A stretch of 64,000 bases of DNA. Origin: Maylandia zebra. Lineage: Eukaryota; Chordata; Actinopteri; Cichliformes; Cichlidae. The position numbers and the translations under genes were made by a program. Below the pieces are notes generated by a model. It saw nothing but the letters and a program-made list of their open reading frames with translations, was not told where the DNA came from and searched no databases. Where the stretch lies: positions 29,169,047-29,233,046 of the forward strand of contig NC_135179.1 in the NCBI RefSeq assembly GCF_041146795.1, in the 5' to 3' direction. Positions 43,561 through 53,527 of this stretch are shown piece after piece (the stretch's first letter is position 1; each line of letters begins with the position of its first letter).

Positions 43561-45330
43561 TTTAGGCAGCTAATTGGGGGAGAGTAGTGTGCTATGCCTT
43601 ATAAGATATATTCTCAATTTGCAAATTCTGAACACATTTTAATCACCACTATATCACCGTGATTGTTGCTTTCCACAGTAATTAGTTAACACAAAAAAAC
43701 CCCACACCTTTCAGCTTTTCATTTGTTTTGAAACAGGGTTTTTGGAGACCTGGAATGTAAAGTTTTCTATCTCTAAAGACCACAAAAAGGTTCTGACATT
43801 TGTCATAGTGCATGTTTGAGGTTTATTTTTAAAATTAACTATGATCATTATACTATAACTCATAATCTTTCACAAGGTTAAAACTTCAAAAGGAGCAGAT
43901 TTTATCAAACAAGCACAGTTCAGTTCACCTGAGGGTTTAACTTAACCTGTCATTAAAGGTTCAAAAAATAACATGTCATGACATTAAATTGTAAATGCAC
44001 TGTTAATTAGCATTAATTATATTAAATTTATTAAAATAACATTAATTAACTATTAGCATGATCACTGCTTGTCAGTTAAATTGATTGATTATTTCATAAA
44101 CAATCAGATCTTGTGGCTCACTCTGAGCTAGCACTTTTCCTTTCATAAAGGATGGTCAAATCTATCCTCTGCTAAAGACGCTAATAACAGAAGTACTAAA
44201 GAACCATAGTATTTTAAACCAACCTCCAAGCTGCCATTTTTGCCAAGATTTTAGAAAATACTTTGGCCACCTAACTGATTTATTTCATGAATTTATTTCT
44301 GCTCCCATAATACATTGACACAGCTCTGGTCAAGCTCTAAAATGATTTGCTGCTCACTCTCAGCTGCGCTCTATTGTAATTGTGGGGCGATCGTGGCTCA
44401 AGAGTTGGGAGGGACTAGTAAAGCGCTATACAAATACAGGCCATTTACCATTTCTCCTTGACCTCAGCTCAGTCTTTAATACTGTAACCACAATATTTTA
44501 ATCAGATGTCTGAAAAATTGTCTGAAAAACAGTGTTGATGTCAGTGATGTAGTGCACAGCTAGCTCTGTTCATATTCATCAAATTAAATTCTTTAACAAA
44601 TTTTAAACAATTTTTATTTCCATTTAAGTTCGGTTTTTCTGTATATGTGTTTTTCAAATACGCTTATTTTTAAGTTTTAGAGAGTTTTAGAGTATTTGAC
44701 CAGGTCATTGCGGTTCAAATCCTCCCCAAATACGCTGATGCAGAATGCAGAAGCAATGATAGAAGAGGAACGAAACAGTTTCAATATTTTGAATCTGCCT
44801 TCCTCTTTTTTACAATGAAAACCATGTTTGCCACAACATGGTAATTTTGATAAATGAGAAATATGTCGTCTAACAATGGCAGACGCACATACACACACGA
44901 TTACATCAAATTTAAATATCACCTCTAATATCACCTGTGGAAACCAGAGAGAGCATTTCTCATTAAGGGTTTGCAGTATTATTTATGGGGGGTTTTTGTC
45001 AATTAGTATTGTCAATAAGTGTTATTGTATGAGTACTGAAAACTATTTTGTAGAGCCCGAGTGTAGAAAAGTTGCAGCATAGAGGAGCCCAATCAGATAA
45101 ATTTTAAGCAGGGACATAGTCTGCCGATGACAGAGGAAGAGCTGTAAGGATGCATGGTAGTGCAGCAAGGAGAGAACATGAGAACAGAAGAAGAGTGCTC
45201 TTGTTAGGGATAGCATTAGGTTTGTGGTTGATGAAACTCTCTGCTCAAAGGGAGCAGAGTGACCGGTAGTACAGTGATTGCCTGCACTGCTTTGCTTTGT
45301 GAGAAACTGATGCTGAAGTTGAGCAAAGTA
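43561..45330. other. Non-coding, AT-rich stretch with the deleted SINE
   Basis: No gene recognised apart from the 71-bp SINE relic. Confidence 0.4.
44383..44453 (+). mobile_element. SINE with nearly all its interior deleted
   Basis: The head GGGCGATCGTGGCTCAAGAG of the family at 22640 is joined at GGGA to the tail GACTAGTAAAGCGCTATAC and AATACAGGCCATTTACC. Only 71 bp remain of about 300; the B box is gone. Confidence 0.75.
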
Positions 45331-45645
45331 TACTATATTGCCAAAAGCATCAGCCCTCCAAATCATTGAATTCATGTGTTCCAATCACTTCCTGCCACAG
45401 GTGTATAAAATCAAGCACCTAGGCATGCAGACTGCTTCTACAAACCTTTGTGAAAGATAGATCGCTTTCAGGAACTCAGAAAACTCCACAGTGATAGGAT
45501 GCCACCTATGCAACAAGTCCAACTGTGAAATTTCCTCACTACTACATATTCCACAGTCAGCTGTTAGTCAAATTATAACAAAGTGGAAGCAATTAGGAAC
45601 AACAGCAACTCAGCCATGGAAGCAGTAGGCAAAGTAAAACCACAC
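45331..45645 (+). mobile_element. 5' part of a Tc1-type transposon (family B)
   Basis: It begins with ACTATATTGCCAAAAGC after a TA and includes CACAGGTGTATAAAATCAAG and GTGATAGGATGCCACCT, well-known features of a common fish Tc1 family. It is cut off where the LINE starts. A later part of the same family, in the same orientation, appears at 50592-50690. Confidence 0.7.
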
Positions 45646-45838
45646 AGCTCAGGGATTTTAATAAGGCAAGTATGAACTCTGTATTCCCCAAAATTCCACC
45701 AACATGATAAGTATCCTACCGGGGGAGGCAGGACACTGGACCGTGTGTACATTAAAATCAAGCAGGCCTAGAGGCCTACATCCCTCCCCCACCTAGAACA
45801 ACCTGACCACCTCTCTCTGCTCCTCATCCCTGCCTGCA

Positions 45839-45861
45839 CCCCCCCCCCCCCCCCCCCCCCC
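45839..45861. repeat. Poly-C tract, 23 bases
   Basis: Uninterrupted C run inside the LINE coding sequence. Exact length may be uncertain because homopolymers are error-prone. Confidence 0.85.
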
Positions 45862-46170
45862 ACCTCAAAAAACAAACCCCTCCAAGCGCCTGGGTCATTA
45901 AAACATGGCCAGATGATGCTCTTCTCCAGCTACAGGACTGTATTAATCTGAGAGACTGCTCCATTTTTGAACAGCAGGACCTGGAGACATTCACTCAGTC
46001 TGTCTTATTCTACATTAGGTGCTCTGAAGAGAATGTGGCAGTGACCAAAACCATCCAGGTTTTTCCTAACTGAAAACCTTGGATGACAAGTGAAGTACAG
46101 GTTCTGATCAAAACTGAGGAACAGTTCTCTGTACAGCACTGCCAGGGCCAACCTGAGGAGGGGGATCAAA

Positions 46171-46630
46171 AGTTCCTTTTCCATTAGAACCAACTCAAAT
46201 CAACTTGCCACAGTTTTCAGGGTTTTCCATTAGGTCATATTACCTGGTACAGGTACTAAAATGGTACCTGCTCAGGAAGGGTTCGAAAGTGATTTGAGCA
46301 GATGCTAAAATGTGATGCCATCAGACTGCATGCCAACTGACCGGTCAGTAGCATCATTTGATGAGTCATGAGAACCGCCATTTTTTAAATGAGTCAATGA
46401 GAGAAATGGCTACAAAAACAACACCGTGATCCCTGAGTCTGACAAAAAGCAGCTATATCTTTGCCTCGACAACCAACTTTGTTGTAGCGTTCGTGTGGCA
46501 TACTAATTACGTCATGCTCAGCCTCGTTGCTATGACAACAACCACGGACATTAGGTGGTAATGGAAAACCAGTTAAGCTGAATCAAGTCGTGGCTAGCTG
46601 ACCCGAGTAGGTACTAACAGAAAAGGAACT
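46171..46630. mobile_element. MITE inserted in the LINE
   Basis: About 460 bp with inverted ends AGTTCCTTTTCCATTAGAAC and the reverse complement of TACTAACAGAAAAGGAACT. The LINE coding sense resumes after it (CAGGGAAACCTACAGGAGG). No clean target duplication is visible. It is related to 22332-22543 and 63785-63885; shared internal motifs include CAGACTGCATGCCA and GATGAGTCATGAGA. Superfamily unresolved. Confidence 0.65.
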
Positions 46631-47065
46631 ATAAACAGACCAGGGAAACCTACAGGAGGAGGATAGAGGGCATCCTCGTTGATAGCAACCCCCGCCAGGT
46701 GTGGAGAGGGATCTAACCAGGTTATTCCACCTCTCCGTGACGTATGCCACTGTTTGCACCTGTCTGAAGGCCTCCACTATCATTCCTATCCTTAAGACTG
46801 GAATAGACAGCCTCTATGACTACAGACCTATACCCCTCACGTCTGTAGTCATGAAGTGTTTTGAGCGGACACTGTCTCAGTACATCAGAGACTGTCTACC
46901 CCCCTCGACTGACTCCCACCAGTTTGCTTACAGAGCAAATCGGTCCATAGAGGATTCCATCACCATCACCCTAAGCCATCTGAAGAACAGGAAGAGCTAC
47001 GTGAGGGTGCTCTTCGTGGCCTACAGCTCAGTGTTCAACACCATAATCCTAGACATGCACACTAC

Positions 47066-48924
47066 AGCTGGGTATTGTCACTGATTTCTTCAACCGATTC
47101 ACTTCCGATTCACAAGGTCCCGATTCAATCTCCGATTCGATTCAAGTTTGAATCAGTCAGTCTTATAACTACCGTCTCCCTTCTTGGAGACTCTGCAAGA
47201 AGAGAAGCTGGTCTGCATATTGTGGAGTCATGCAGCTTCTTTGTGCAGTAACAATGTCACCAGCAGTTGAAAAAACTTGTTCAGAATGAACTCTGGTCCA
47301 AGGTAAGGAAAGATACTGCTTTTCTTAGAGAGCCAAAAGAGGATATTCCCCTGCATGGTCCCTCCACCAGATCAAAGGATCCTTAGAAAGTGGAACAGGT
47401 TGAACTTCCCTGTATCGATTCACTTCTTCCTTTGCCCTTTCAGTTAGTGTTTTCTGTGACGCTGGTTTTTTTTTTTTGGTGAGTGGACTGGCCCAAGGAG
47501 AAACATGAATGCAGAGTCCTTTGATATCTTAGTTGGAGGGGCATAATCCATTTCAACATGACCAAGGGAGATGTCAGGGACAGTTTCCTCTACTCTGTCA
47601 CCATCAGACTCTTGCTGTAGAAAAATGAAAACTTAATTGATAAAGAGAAATTAATTTGCAAAATAATTTTGAACTCTCCAGACAATTTAACATATTAATA
47701 CTGGCAATGGAAGGAAATGACTATTTGTATTCAAACTTGAGTAGTGCAAAGAAACAATAAATTTTTTTTAACTAACACTTTTAAAATATTTACATTTTTG
47801 CACTATATTAATAATTTCTCATGTCATACATGCATCCCTACAGTTACACACATGCATGGCATATACACACATTTCATAAACATACTTTGACTTCAAGTTG
47901 TTTGACTTCAGTGAGAGACACTGATCCTCTTGTCCAGCAGTTGTGCGTGCAGAGGTGATGGATAGAGTTGGGGATTTTTCTTCAGCCATAACCAGTGTGG
48001 CTGCTTTCAGTGGTTTCAAAGCTTTCACTATATCTTCTCCATCAGCCTCTGTAAGAGTACAGAGATTACTGTCACTTCTCCTCACTTCAGGTGAGAGTAG
48101 AGCTGCAGAGATCGCTGGTTGTTGCTGTAGGAAGCGTTCCAGCATCTCCAACGTGCTGTTCCATCTGGTCACCCCATCAGTCACCAGCTTATGGGCAGGC
48201 AGCTTCAGTATCTTTTGCTTCTCTTTAAGCCTGCGACTTGCAATAGTGCTGCTATGAAAAAAGGATGCTATGCGTCTCACTCGGCCAAGCAGCTGAGCAA
48301 CAGCTGGAACTTTCAGACCTACTTCTGAAGCCAAATTGAGTGTGTGGGCAAAACAACCAATGTGCAACCAGCCCGTTATTTCCACAGCTCACACCATATT
48401 TGTAGCATTGTCAGTTATGATGACAGAGTTTTGTTTGTAAGCTCACAATCTTCTATTGCCTTGGACATTATTTGAGATAAATTAACTGCTGTGTGGCTTG
48501 CTTCAGTTGTTCTTGTCTGTAAGACATGGGACACGGTCAGGTAATTATCTGTTGCTCTGGATGTCCAGCTGTCATAGCGACTTTCTCTGCTGCTGAAAAT
48601 GTAGCGTGGATTTGGACAGATGTATGTCTTTACATATGAAAGTTTGATAAACTGGGTTATTTTTTTGAGCACGTGGAAAAGTGGATGCAAACTTCACTGC
48701 AAATGCCTTTTTGAGTGAGCTTTGCTTCATGTTGGGTATTTTTGCTAGCATATCTGGATGATGCCTTGCTAAATGATTTCTGAGATTTGTGGTATTTCCA
48801 CAATGTTTTACCATATGGCTTTGCTTTTGTCCAGCTCTTCACTGTATTCACAGTTCTTGAATCCAAAGTGCTGCCAGACATCTGCCTTTAGGCTTTGGCA
48901 GCGCCCTCAGTGGAGGAGCCATGG

Positions 48925-48930
<6 letters not shown>
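47066..48930 (-). mobile_element. Decayed hAT transposon of the BED-finger (ZBED-like) type
   Basis: The left edge, near CAGCTGGGTATTGTCACTG at about 47068, resembles hAT ends and is followed by repeated CGATTCACTTCCGATTC-like subterminal motifs. A broken transposase reads on the minus strand up to about 48890. The other terminus is not seen; the element stops at the A(n)(TA)n tract where the Tc1 transposon is inserted. It sits directly after, and probably within, the LINE at 45655-47062. Confidence 0.75.
47225..48890 (-). pseudogene. hAT transposase pseudogene (BED finger, RNase H-like core, hATC domain)
   Basis: Minus-strand reading recovers the family's domain order in several frames. First comes a BED-finger remnant (VWQHFGF near 48865, then GNTTNLRNHLARHHPDML around 48770), with the expected Cys-x2-Cys replaced and a stop present. 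Next is the longest open piece (48385-47819) with HIGCFAHTLNLA and GVTRWNSTLEML, hallmarks of the hAT catalytic core. Last is the C-terminal dimerisation domain, with DPLIWWRDHAGEYPLLA near 47370 and then VFSTAGDIVTAQRS. Stops and frameshifts separate the parts, so no transposase can be made. Poly-A and AT-rich patches interrupt the region between core and C-terminus. Similar domesticated ZBED genes exist in vertebrates, but the breaks here argue for an ordinary dead transposon. Confidence 0.8.
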
Positions 48931-48964
<34 letters not shown>

Positions 48965-48966
48965 TA
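48921..48966. repeat. A(n)(TA)n tract at the Tc1 insertion site
   Basis: A run of about 16 A followed by TA repeats; the matching TA repeats resume at 50572-50594 on the other side of the transposon. Confidence 0.85.
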
Positions 48967-49167
48967 CAGTGGGGCAAAAAAGTATTTAGTCAGCCACCGA
49001 TTGTGCAAGTTCCCCCACTTAAAATGATGACAGAGGTCAGTAATTTGCACCAGAGGTACACTTCAACTGTGAGAGACAGAATGTGAAAAAAAAAATCCAT
49101 GAATCCACATGGTAGGATTTGTAAAGAATTTATTTGTAAATCAGGGTGGAAAATAAGTATTTGGTCA
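48967..49167 (+). repeat. Left terminal inverted repeat of the Tc1 transposon
   Basis: About 201 bp, from CAGTGGGGC to TATTTGGTCA, matching the reverse complement of 50372-50571 at about 98 percent by eye. Long repeats of this kind normally carry two transposase-binding direct repeats per end; I did not pin those down to exact bases. Confidence 0.9.
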
Positions 49168-49183
49168 ATAACAAAAATACAAC

Positions 49184-50206
49184 TCAATACTTTGTAACAT
49201 AACCTTTGTTGGCAATAACAGAGGTCAAACGTTTACTATAGGTCTTTACCAGGTTTGCACACACAGTAGCTGGTATTTTGGCCCATTCCTCCATGCAGAT
49301 CTTCTCGAGAGCAGTGATGTTTTGGGGCTGTCGCCGAGCAACACGGACTTTCAACTCCCGCCACAGATTTTCTATGGGGTTGAGGTCTGGAGACTGGCTA
49401 GGCCACTCCAGGACTTTCAAATGCTTCTTACGGAGCCACTCCTTTGTTGCACGGGCGGTGTGTTTTGGATCATTGTCATGTTGGAAGACCCAGCCTCGTT
49501 TCATCTTCAAAGTTCTCACTGATGGAAGGAGGTTTTGGCTCAAAATCTCACGATACATGGCCCCATTCATTCTGTCCTTAACACGGATCAGTCGTCCTGT
49601 CCCCTTGGCAGAAAAACAGCCCCATAGCATGATGTTTCCACCCCCATGCTTCACAGTAGGTATGGTGTTCTTGGGATGCAACTCAGTATTCTTCTTCCTC
49701 CAAACACAACGAGTTGAGTTTATACCAAAAAGTTCTACTTTGGTTTCATCTGACCACATGACATTCTCCCAATCCTCTGCTGTATCATCCATGTGCTCTC
49801 TGGCAAACTTCAGACGGGCCTGGACATGCACTGGCTTCAGCAGCGGAACACGTCTGGCACTGCGGGATTTGATTCCCTGCCGTTGTAGTGTGTTACTGAT
49901 GGTGACCTTTGTTACTTTGGTCCCAGCTCTCTGCAGGTCATTCACCAGGTCCCCCCGTGTGGTTCTGGGATCTTTGCTCACCGTTCTCATGATCATTTTG
50001 ACCCCACGGGATGAGATCTTGCGTGGAGCCCCAGATGGAGGGAGATTATCAGTGGTCTTGTATGTCTTCCATTTTCTGATGATTGCTCCCACAGTTGATT
50101 TTTTCACACCAAGCTGCTTGCCTATTGTAGATTCACTCTTCCCAGTCTGGTGCAGGTCTACAATACTTTTCCTGGTGTCCTTCGAAAGCTCTTTGGTCTT
50201 GGCCAT
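49184..50206 (-). CDS. Tc1-family transposase (DD34E), intact
   Basis: A 340-residue protein, the usual Tc1 transposase length, that cuts and pastes its own element at TA sites in the nucleus. Residues 1-110 carry the paired-like helix-turn-helix DNA-binding domains ([20 protein letters not shown], then a second HTH after the GAPRKIS linker near 59-65, which corresponds to the GRPR-like motif). The catalytic triad is visible: Asp153 in WSDETK, Asp244 in QHDNDPKH and Glu279 in [11 protein letters not shown], with 34 residues between the last two (DD34E). No stop, frameshift or missing catalytic residue is seen. The ATG at 50206 is the family start, and the protein ends GYVTKY. The long plus-strand ORF over the same bases is an antisense shadow. 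Confidence 0.95.
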   Translation of the reverse strand: MAKTKELSKDTRKSIVDLHQTGKSESTIGKQLGVKKSTVGAIIRKWKTYKTTDNLPPSGAPRKISSRGVKMIMRTVSKDPRTTRGDLVNDLQRAGTKVTKVTISNTLQRQGIKSRSARRVPLLKPVHVQARLKFAREHMDDTAEDWENVMWSDETKVELFGINSTRCVWRKKNTELHPKNTIPTVKHGGGNIMLWGCFSAKGTGRLIRVKDRMNGAMYREILSQNLLPSVRTLKMKRGWVFQHDNDPKHTARATKEWLRKKHLKVLEWPSQSPDLNPIENLWRELKVRVARRQPQNITALEKICMEEWAKIPATVCANLVKTYSKRLTSVIANKGYVTKY

Positions 50207-50371
50207 GGCGGAGTTTGGAGTCTGACTGTTTGAGGCTGTGGACAGGTGTCTTTTATACAGATGATGAGTTCAAACAGGTGCCATTCATACAGGTAACGAG
50301 TGGGGGACAGAAAAGCTTCTTACAGAAGATGTTACAGGTCTGTGAGAGCCAGAGATTTTCCTTGTTTGAGG

Positions 50372-50571
50372 TGACCAAATACTTATTTTCCACCCTAATT
50401 TATGAATAAATTCTTTACAAATCCTACCATGTGGATTCATGGATTTTTTTTTCACATTCTGTCTCTCACAGTTGAAGTGTACCTCTGGTGCAAATTACTG
50501 ACCTCTGTCATCATTTTAAGTGGGGGAACTTGCACAATCGGTGGCTGACTAAATACTTTTTTGCCCCACTG
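50372..50571 (-). repeat. Right terminal inverted repeat of the Tc1 transposon
   Basis: Reverse-complement partner of 48967-49167. The differences from it are a 9- versus 10-base A/T run and a small cluster of substitutions in the inner third. Confidence 0.9.
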
Positions 50572-50591
50572 TATATATATATATGTATATA

Positions 50592-50690
50592 TACAAAGCA
50601 TTTCCATAAAGACATTGATGAGCAAGTTTGGTGTAGATGAATTTGACTGGCCTGCGAAGAGTCCCGCCCTCAACGTTTAAGTCCACCTGC
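50592..50690 (+). mobile_element. Internal/3' fragment of Tc1 family B
   Basis: The stretch TCCATAAAGACATTGATGAG, then TGACTGGCCTGC and CCTCAACG, corresponds to the end of the family B transposase gene shortly before the third catalytic residue. It may be the other half of the copy starting at 45331, separated by later insertions (inference). Confidence 0.6.
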
Positions 50691-52503
50691 ATGTAGTGAT
50701 GTGGGTCCTTAAGCATCACGTTCCAGGGTGTTAGTAAGCCAGATGAGTCATACTAGGCAACACAGATTTAATTAACGAACATCATTTGTTATCCAGGGCT
50801 CCATTTATTATGTTAAGTAAACGTCTCTGATCAGCAGGATGCCCTTTGAGGAGTTAAATAATTAATAACAAATTATGTGGTCGGCAAATCACAGCAAGCT
50901 AAATAACTGAACTTCATGAGTTATGTATTCTTTCCTCATTTGTCTGAACAAACTTTGCTTTGTTCTTATCACATATCTGAGAAGAGAGATTCCAGCTTCT
51001 TCCCACTGTTGAAAACTTTAAATTCGTGCAGGTACATGTGAGTTTGGGGTTTGGGGTTTGGGCCCATTCAGGATTTTCTCTACTATTGCCTAATGTCTGC
51101 TGGAAAAGATTCTTATCCCTGTCATTCTTCTGCTGAGTAAAGTGTGTGTGGTTGATGGATGGAGGTCTGGGAAAAACAGAAAAAATGAACGTTCATGTTT
51201 TACTGATTTTATTATATCCACATTGCAGGATGAACACAGGTACTTCAATGGCGATTGGAGTACCTGTGAAAGAAACAGTGCAAACATACAGCAGAACAAC
51301 CTGACCTGCAAGAGGCCGTTAATCACCCGAAATCTTTAACTCGTGTCAAAAGTATTAAAATCATCGCCACACAAAATTACAAGTTGCTTCGACAGTGTGT
51401 AAAGCAGGATTGTAGGGATGTTTAACTCAGGCAATGTGTGTCTTATTTCCTGATTTCTTTATTTGAAAGACAAGATTTTCCATGCTACTCTCTAAAGAAA
51501 GCAGGCACTTTCATCTGGTTCTGTCAGAATATGTGTTCTAACATATACATTTGTGCAACAACACAGAAGCGGTGAAAAAATCTAGACTACCAGTACAAAA
51601 TGCAATTTGGAAACAGCAAAAATATGCAATAGTGCACTACAGTAGCAAGATGGTGCTTTGACCAGTATCCCACCTCTACACACTTCTGCATCGTCCCATA
51701 TTCTTTTATCATCTTCTTGCTACATCATTCTACACGCTTACTGCTCTTCTGGTTTCGTGGAGTGATAAACTGTTTACCAAAACATTATCCTCTATGTTGG
51801 TGAAGAAACTGTTGACTCAAGCTTGAGAAATGTGCTCTACAACAGCAATAATTGTGGCATTTATGGGCTTGGCAGGTTTTGACAGTTAGATAGGCTCTTC
51901 CACATGTGTGGACTTACAAAATGAAAAATGGAGTCACAAAGGTGTATACAACCAAACTTTGTTCAAATTGTAGACAGCTTATTCTTGCAACATTCTCCTT
52001 AATGTCAAACAGCATTTACAAACTCCACCAAAGACTGAAAAGCGTTTCACACGCTGTTTTGACAGCTTGACAAAACAGCTTGTTTTGTCGAATGTGTGCT
52101 GTACGAATCTGAAAATACACATGGAGAAGTTAGTGGCAGTTAGTGGCTCTTGGCAAGAAACACTCTCCCCACATCAGTCACTCATCTTTAACATAGTAAG
52201 AAGGTGATTTAAGTTAGCTTTTTCTCTACTTAAATTTTCTCCACTGATGTTTTATCTAACAAGCGTTAGCTAGTTTATAAACTTGTCTATTTCAGCTAAG
52301 CAGAAGGTAGTTTGGGGGATGCCGTTATATAAAGTTTGCCTAACAGTGTTTTTTTTAGTCAGTAACAATATATGAACCAAACAGTTCATGGACTCCTCAC
52401 TTGTTACTCACAGAAGTCTTCAGAGTCTTTAGCATCTTGCACACATGCTGCTTCCAGTCTTCCATTGAAGCAGACATTCATTGTATTTCAAAATCTTTGC
52501 CTT
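50691..52503. other. Region downstream of the GPCR gene
   Basis: Probably holds the GPCR 3' untranslated region, but the end is not defined: minus-strand AATAAA occurs near 51460 and 51210 rather than close to the stop codon. No other gene seen. Confidence 0.4.
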
Positions 52504-53460
52504 TCAGCTGTTGGGGACTCTCGTGCTAACCGGTCTGAAGATCTTCTTGAAGCAGATGGAGGTCTTGAGGGCATCACGAAACATGGAGCTGGAGAAAGCG
52601 TAGACGATGGGGTCCAAAGCGCTGTTGAGGTAGGTTAACACGATGCATATCATGAAAACCTGGGTTACATTAGTGTAGGACTCGCAGTCATGGGGGTGGT
52701 TTCCCTTGATGTAGGCCGCCGCTAGGCCTGTGATGACGCTTGGCATGAAGCACAAGGTAAACACCAGAATGATCACCATGACCGCTCTGATGGCCTTCCG
52801 TCCCTTCAGCTTCCTGCCTACTCGCCGTTGGCGAAGCCGGCAGACTATCTTTGCTGAGCAGAAGAGCAGCAAGAACCAGGGCAGGAGGAACTCTGCAACA
52901 AAGGCAATGTAATGCAGCTTAATCGGCACAGGGTCTTCTTCATAGGAGTTGAAGCTACGGCACTTGCCACTCGCCTGGTGGAAAAGGTTAGCGGTCAGCA
53001 GCGGAATCCCGCGGACCACCACAGCAGCCCAGATCAAGCCCGCGAGCCAGCCCGCCTTTACTGAAGTCATTTGGCTGATGCAGTGATGTGGGTGGACCAC
53101 CTTAAAGTAGCGATCAAGTGCCACCGCTGTCATGAATCCAATACTAGCAGAGCGATTGACAGTCAGCATGAAAAGGCTGATTCTGCACCAGACCCATCCA
53201 AACACCCACTTCCCTCGCAGGTGGGTGTCGATGCGGAAAGGCACGTTGATGAGGACCAAGAAGTCAGCAAGAACCAGATTGAAGAGGAAGAGGGTGTGAG
53301 GTTTCCATGACTTCATGCAACAGCAGAAAATCCACAAAGATACTATTGTTCCCGGCAGGCCCAGTATCTCAATTATCAAGCCTATTTCCATGAACATATT
53401 TTCTTTATTATTTTTCATGTGCCCGCTGCAGTGCAGTGAAGAATTATTTACTGCCTTCAT
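52504..53460 (-). CDS. hcar: Hydroxycarboxylic-acid-receptor-like GPCR (HCAR/OXER1/GPR31 group), single coding exon
   Basis: A 318-residue class A (rhodopsin-like) receptor for the plasma membrane. Approximate helices: TM1 23-49, TM2 56-77, TM3 90-115, TM4 136-155, TM5 182-207, TM6 224-249, TM7 263-288. Visible motifs are LVLADF in TM2, DRYF at 116-119 followed by KVVHPHH (typical of this subfamily), and DPIVY at 283-287 in place of NPxxY. Cys92 (TM3) and Cys167 (loop 2) can form the conserved disulfide; Cys11 and Cys259 could form the extra N-terminus/TM7 bridge known in HCARs. Arg103 in TM3 aligns with the arginine that binds the carboxylate ligand in HCAR2. N-glycosylation sequons lie at Asn5/6 and Asn264. 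The group binds small carboxylates or oxo-eicosanoids and usually signals through Gi; the actual ligand is inference. TYLNSxLDP and the Arg103 context are shared with OXER1, so orthology is not settled. The frame is intact and the family length is normal. The first ATG is chosen; Met15, Met22 and Met24 lie downstream. Confidence 0.9.
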   Translation of the reverse strand: MKAVNNSSLHCSGHMKNNKENMFMEIGLIIEILGLPGTIVSLWIFCCCMKSWKPHTLFLFNLVLADFLVLINVPFRIDTHLRGKWVFGWVWCRISLFMLTVNRSASIGFMTAVALDRYFKVVHPHHCISQMTSVKAGWLAGLIWAAVVVRGIPLLTANLFHQASGKCRSFNSYEEDPVPIKLHYIAFVAEFLLPWFLLLFCSAKIVCRLRQRRVGRKLKGRKAIRAVMVIILVFTLCFMPSVITGLAAAYIKGNHPHDCESYTNVTQVFMICIVLTYLNSALDPIVYAFSSSMFRDALKTSICFKKIFRPVSTRVPNS

Positions 53461-53527
53461 TTCAGCTACGTGCCTTCTGAGCTCTTTGGTTTATCCGTAG
53501 TTCCTTATTTTCAGCAGGTCATGTGTT

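Larger units (their letters stand above)
45655..47062 (+). mobile_element. Non-LTR retrotransposon (L2/CR1-group LINE) ORF2 fragment
   Basis: The first part encodes the end of an endonuclease domain (GRTLDxVYxNIK-like, then a DHLSLLLIP stretch near 45810) and the linker to the polymerase. After an inserted MITE (46171-46630) the frame resumes with reverse transcriptase motifs: DYRPIPLTSVVMKCFE, QFAYRANRSIEDSI and VRVLFVAYSSVFNTI. The last corresponds to motif A (normally F-x-D-F-S-S-A-F-N) with the catalytic Asp lost (VAYSS). A C23 homopolymer at 45839-45861 breaks the frame. The copy ends where the hAT element begins. Clade assignment between L2, CR1 and Rex1 is tentative. Confidence 0.8.
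48967..50571 (-). mobile_element. Complete Tc1-type DNA transposon with about 200-bp inverted repeats and intact transposase
   Basis: The 1,605-bp element is bounded by TA dinucleotides (48965-48966 and 50572-50573), the Tc1/mariner target duplication. Ends begin CAGTGGGGCAAAAAAGTATT and are inverted copies over about 200 bp, differing by only one A in a homopolymer and three or four substitutions. A single intact transposase gene lies inside on the minus strand. It inserted into an A(n)(TA)n microsatellite, between the decayed hAT element on its left and an older Tc1 fragment on its right. The high TIR identity and open frame point to recent arrival and possible present mobility (inference). 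Confidence 0.95.

Noticed and set aside
49278..50225. Plus-strand ORF of 315 codons
   Set aside because: Antisense shadow of the Tc1 transposase; no protein family features.
51045..51062. Telomere-like TTTGGGG repeat
   Set aside because: Only two to three units and three G runs; too short for a telomeric relic or a quadruplex.
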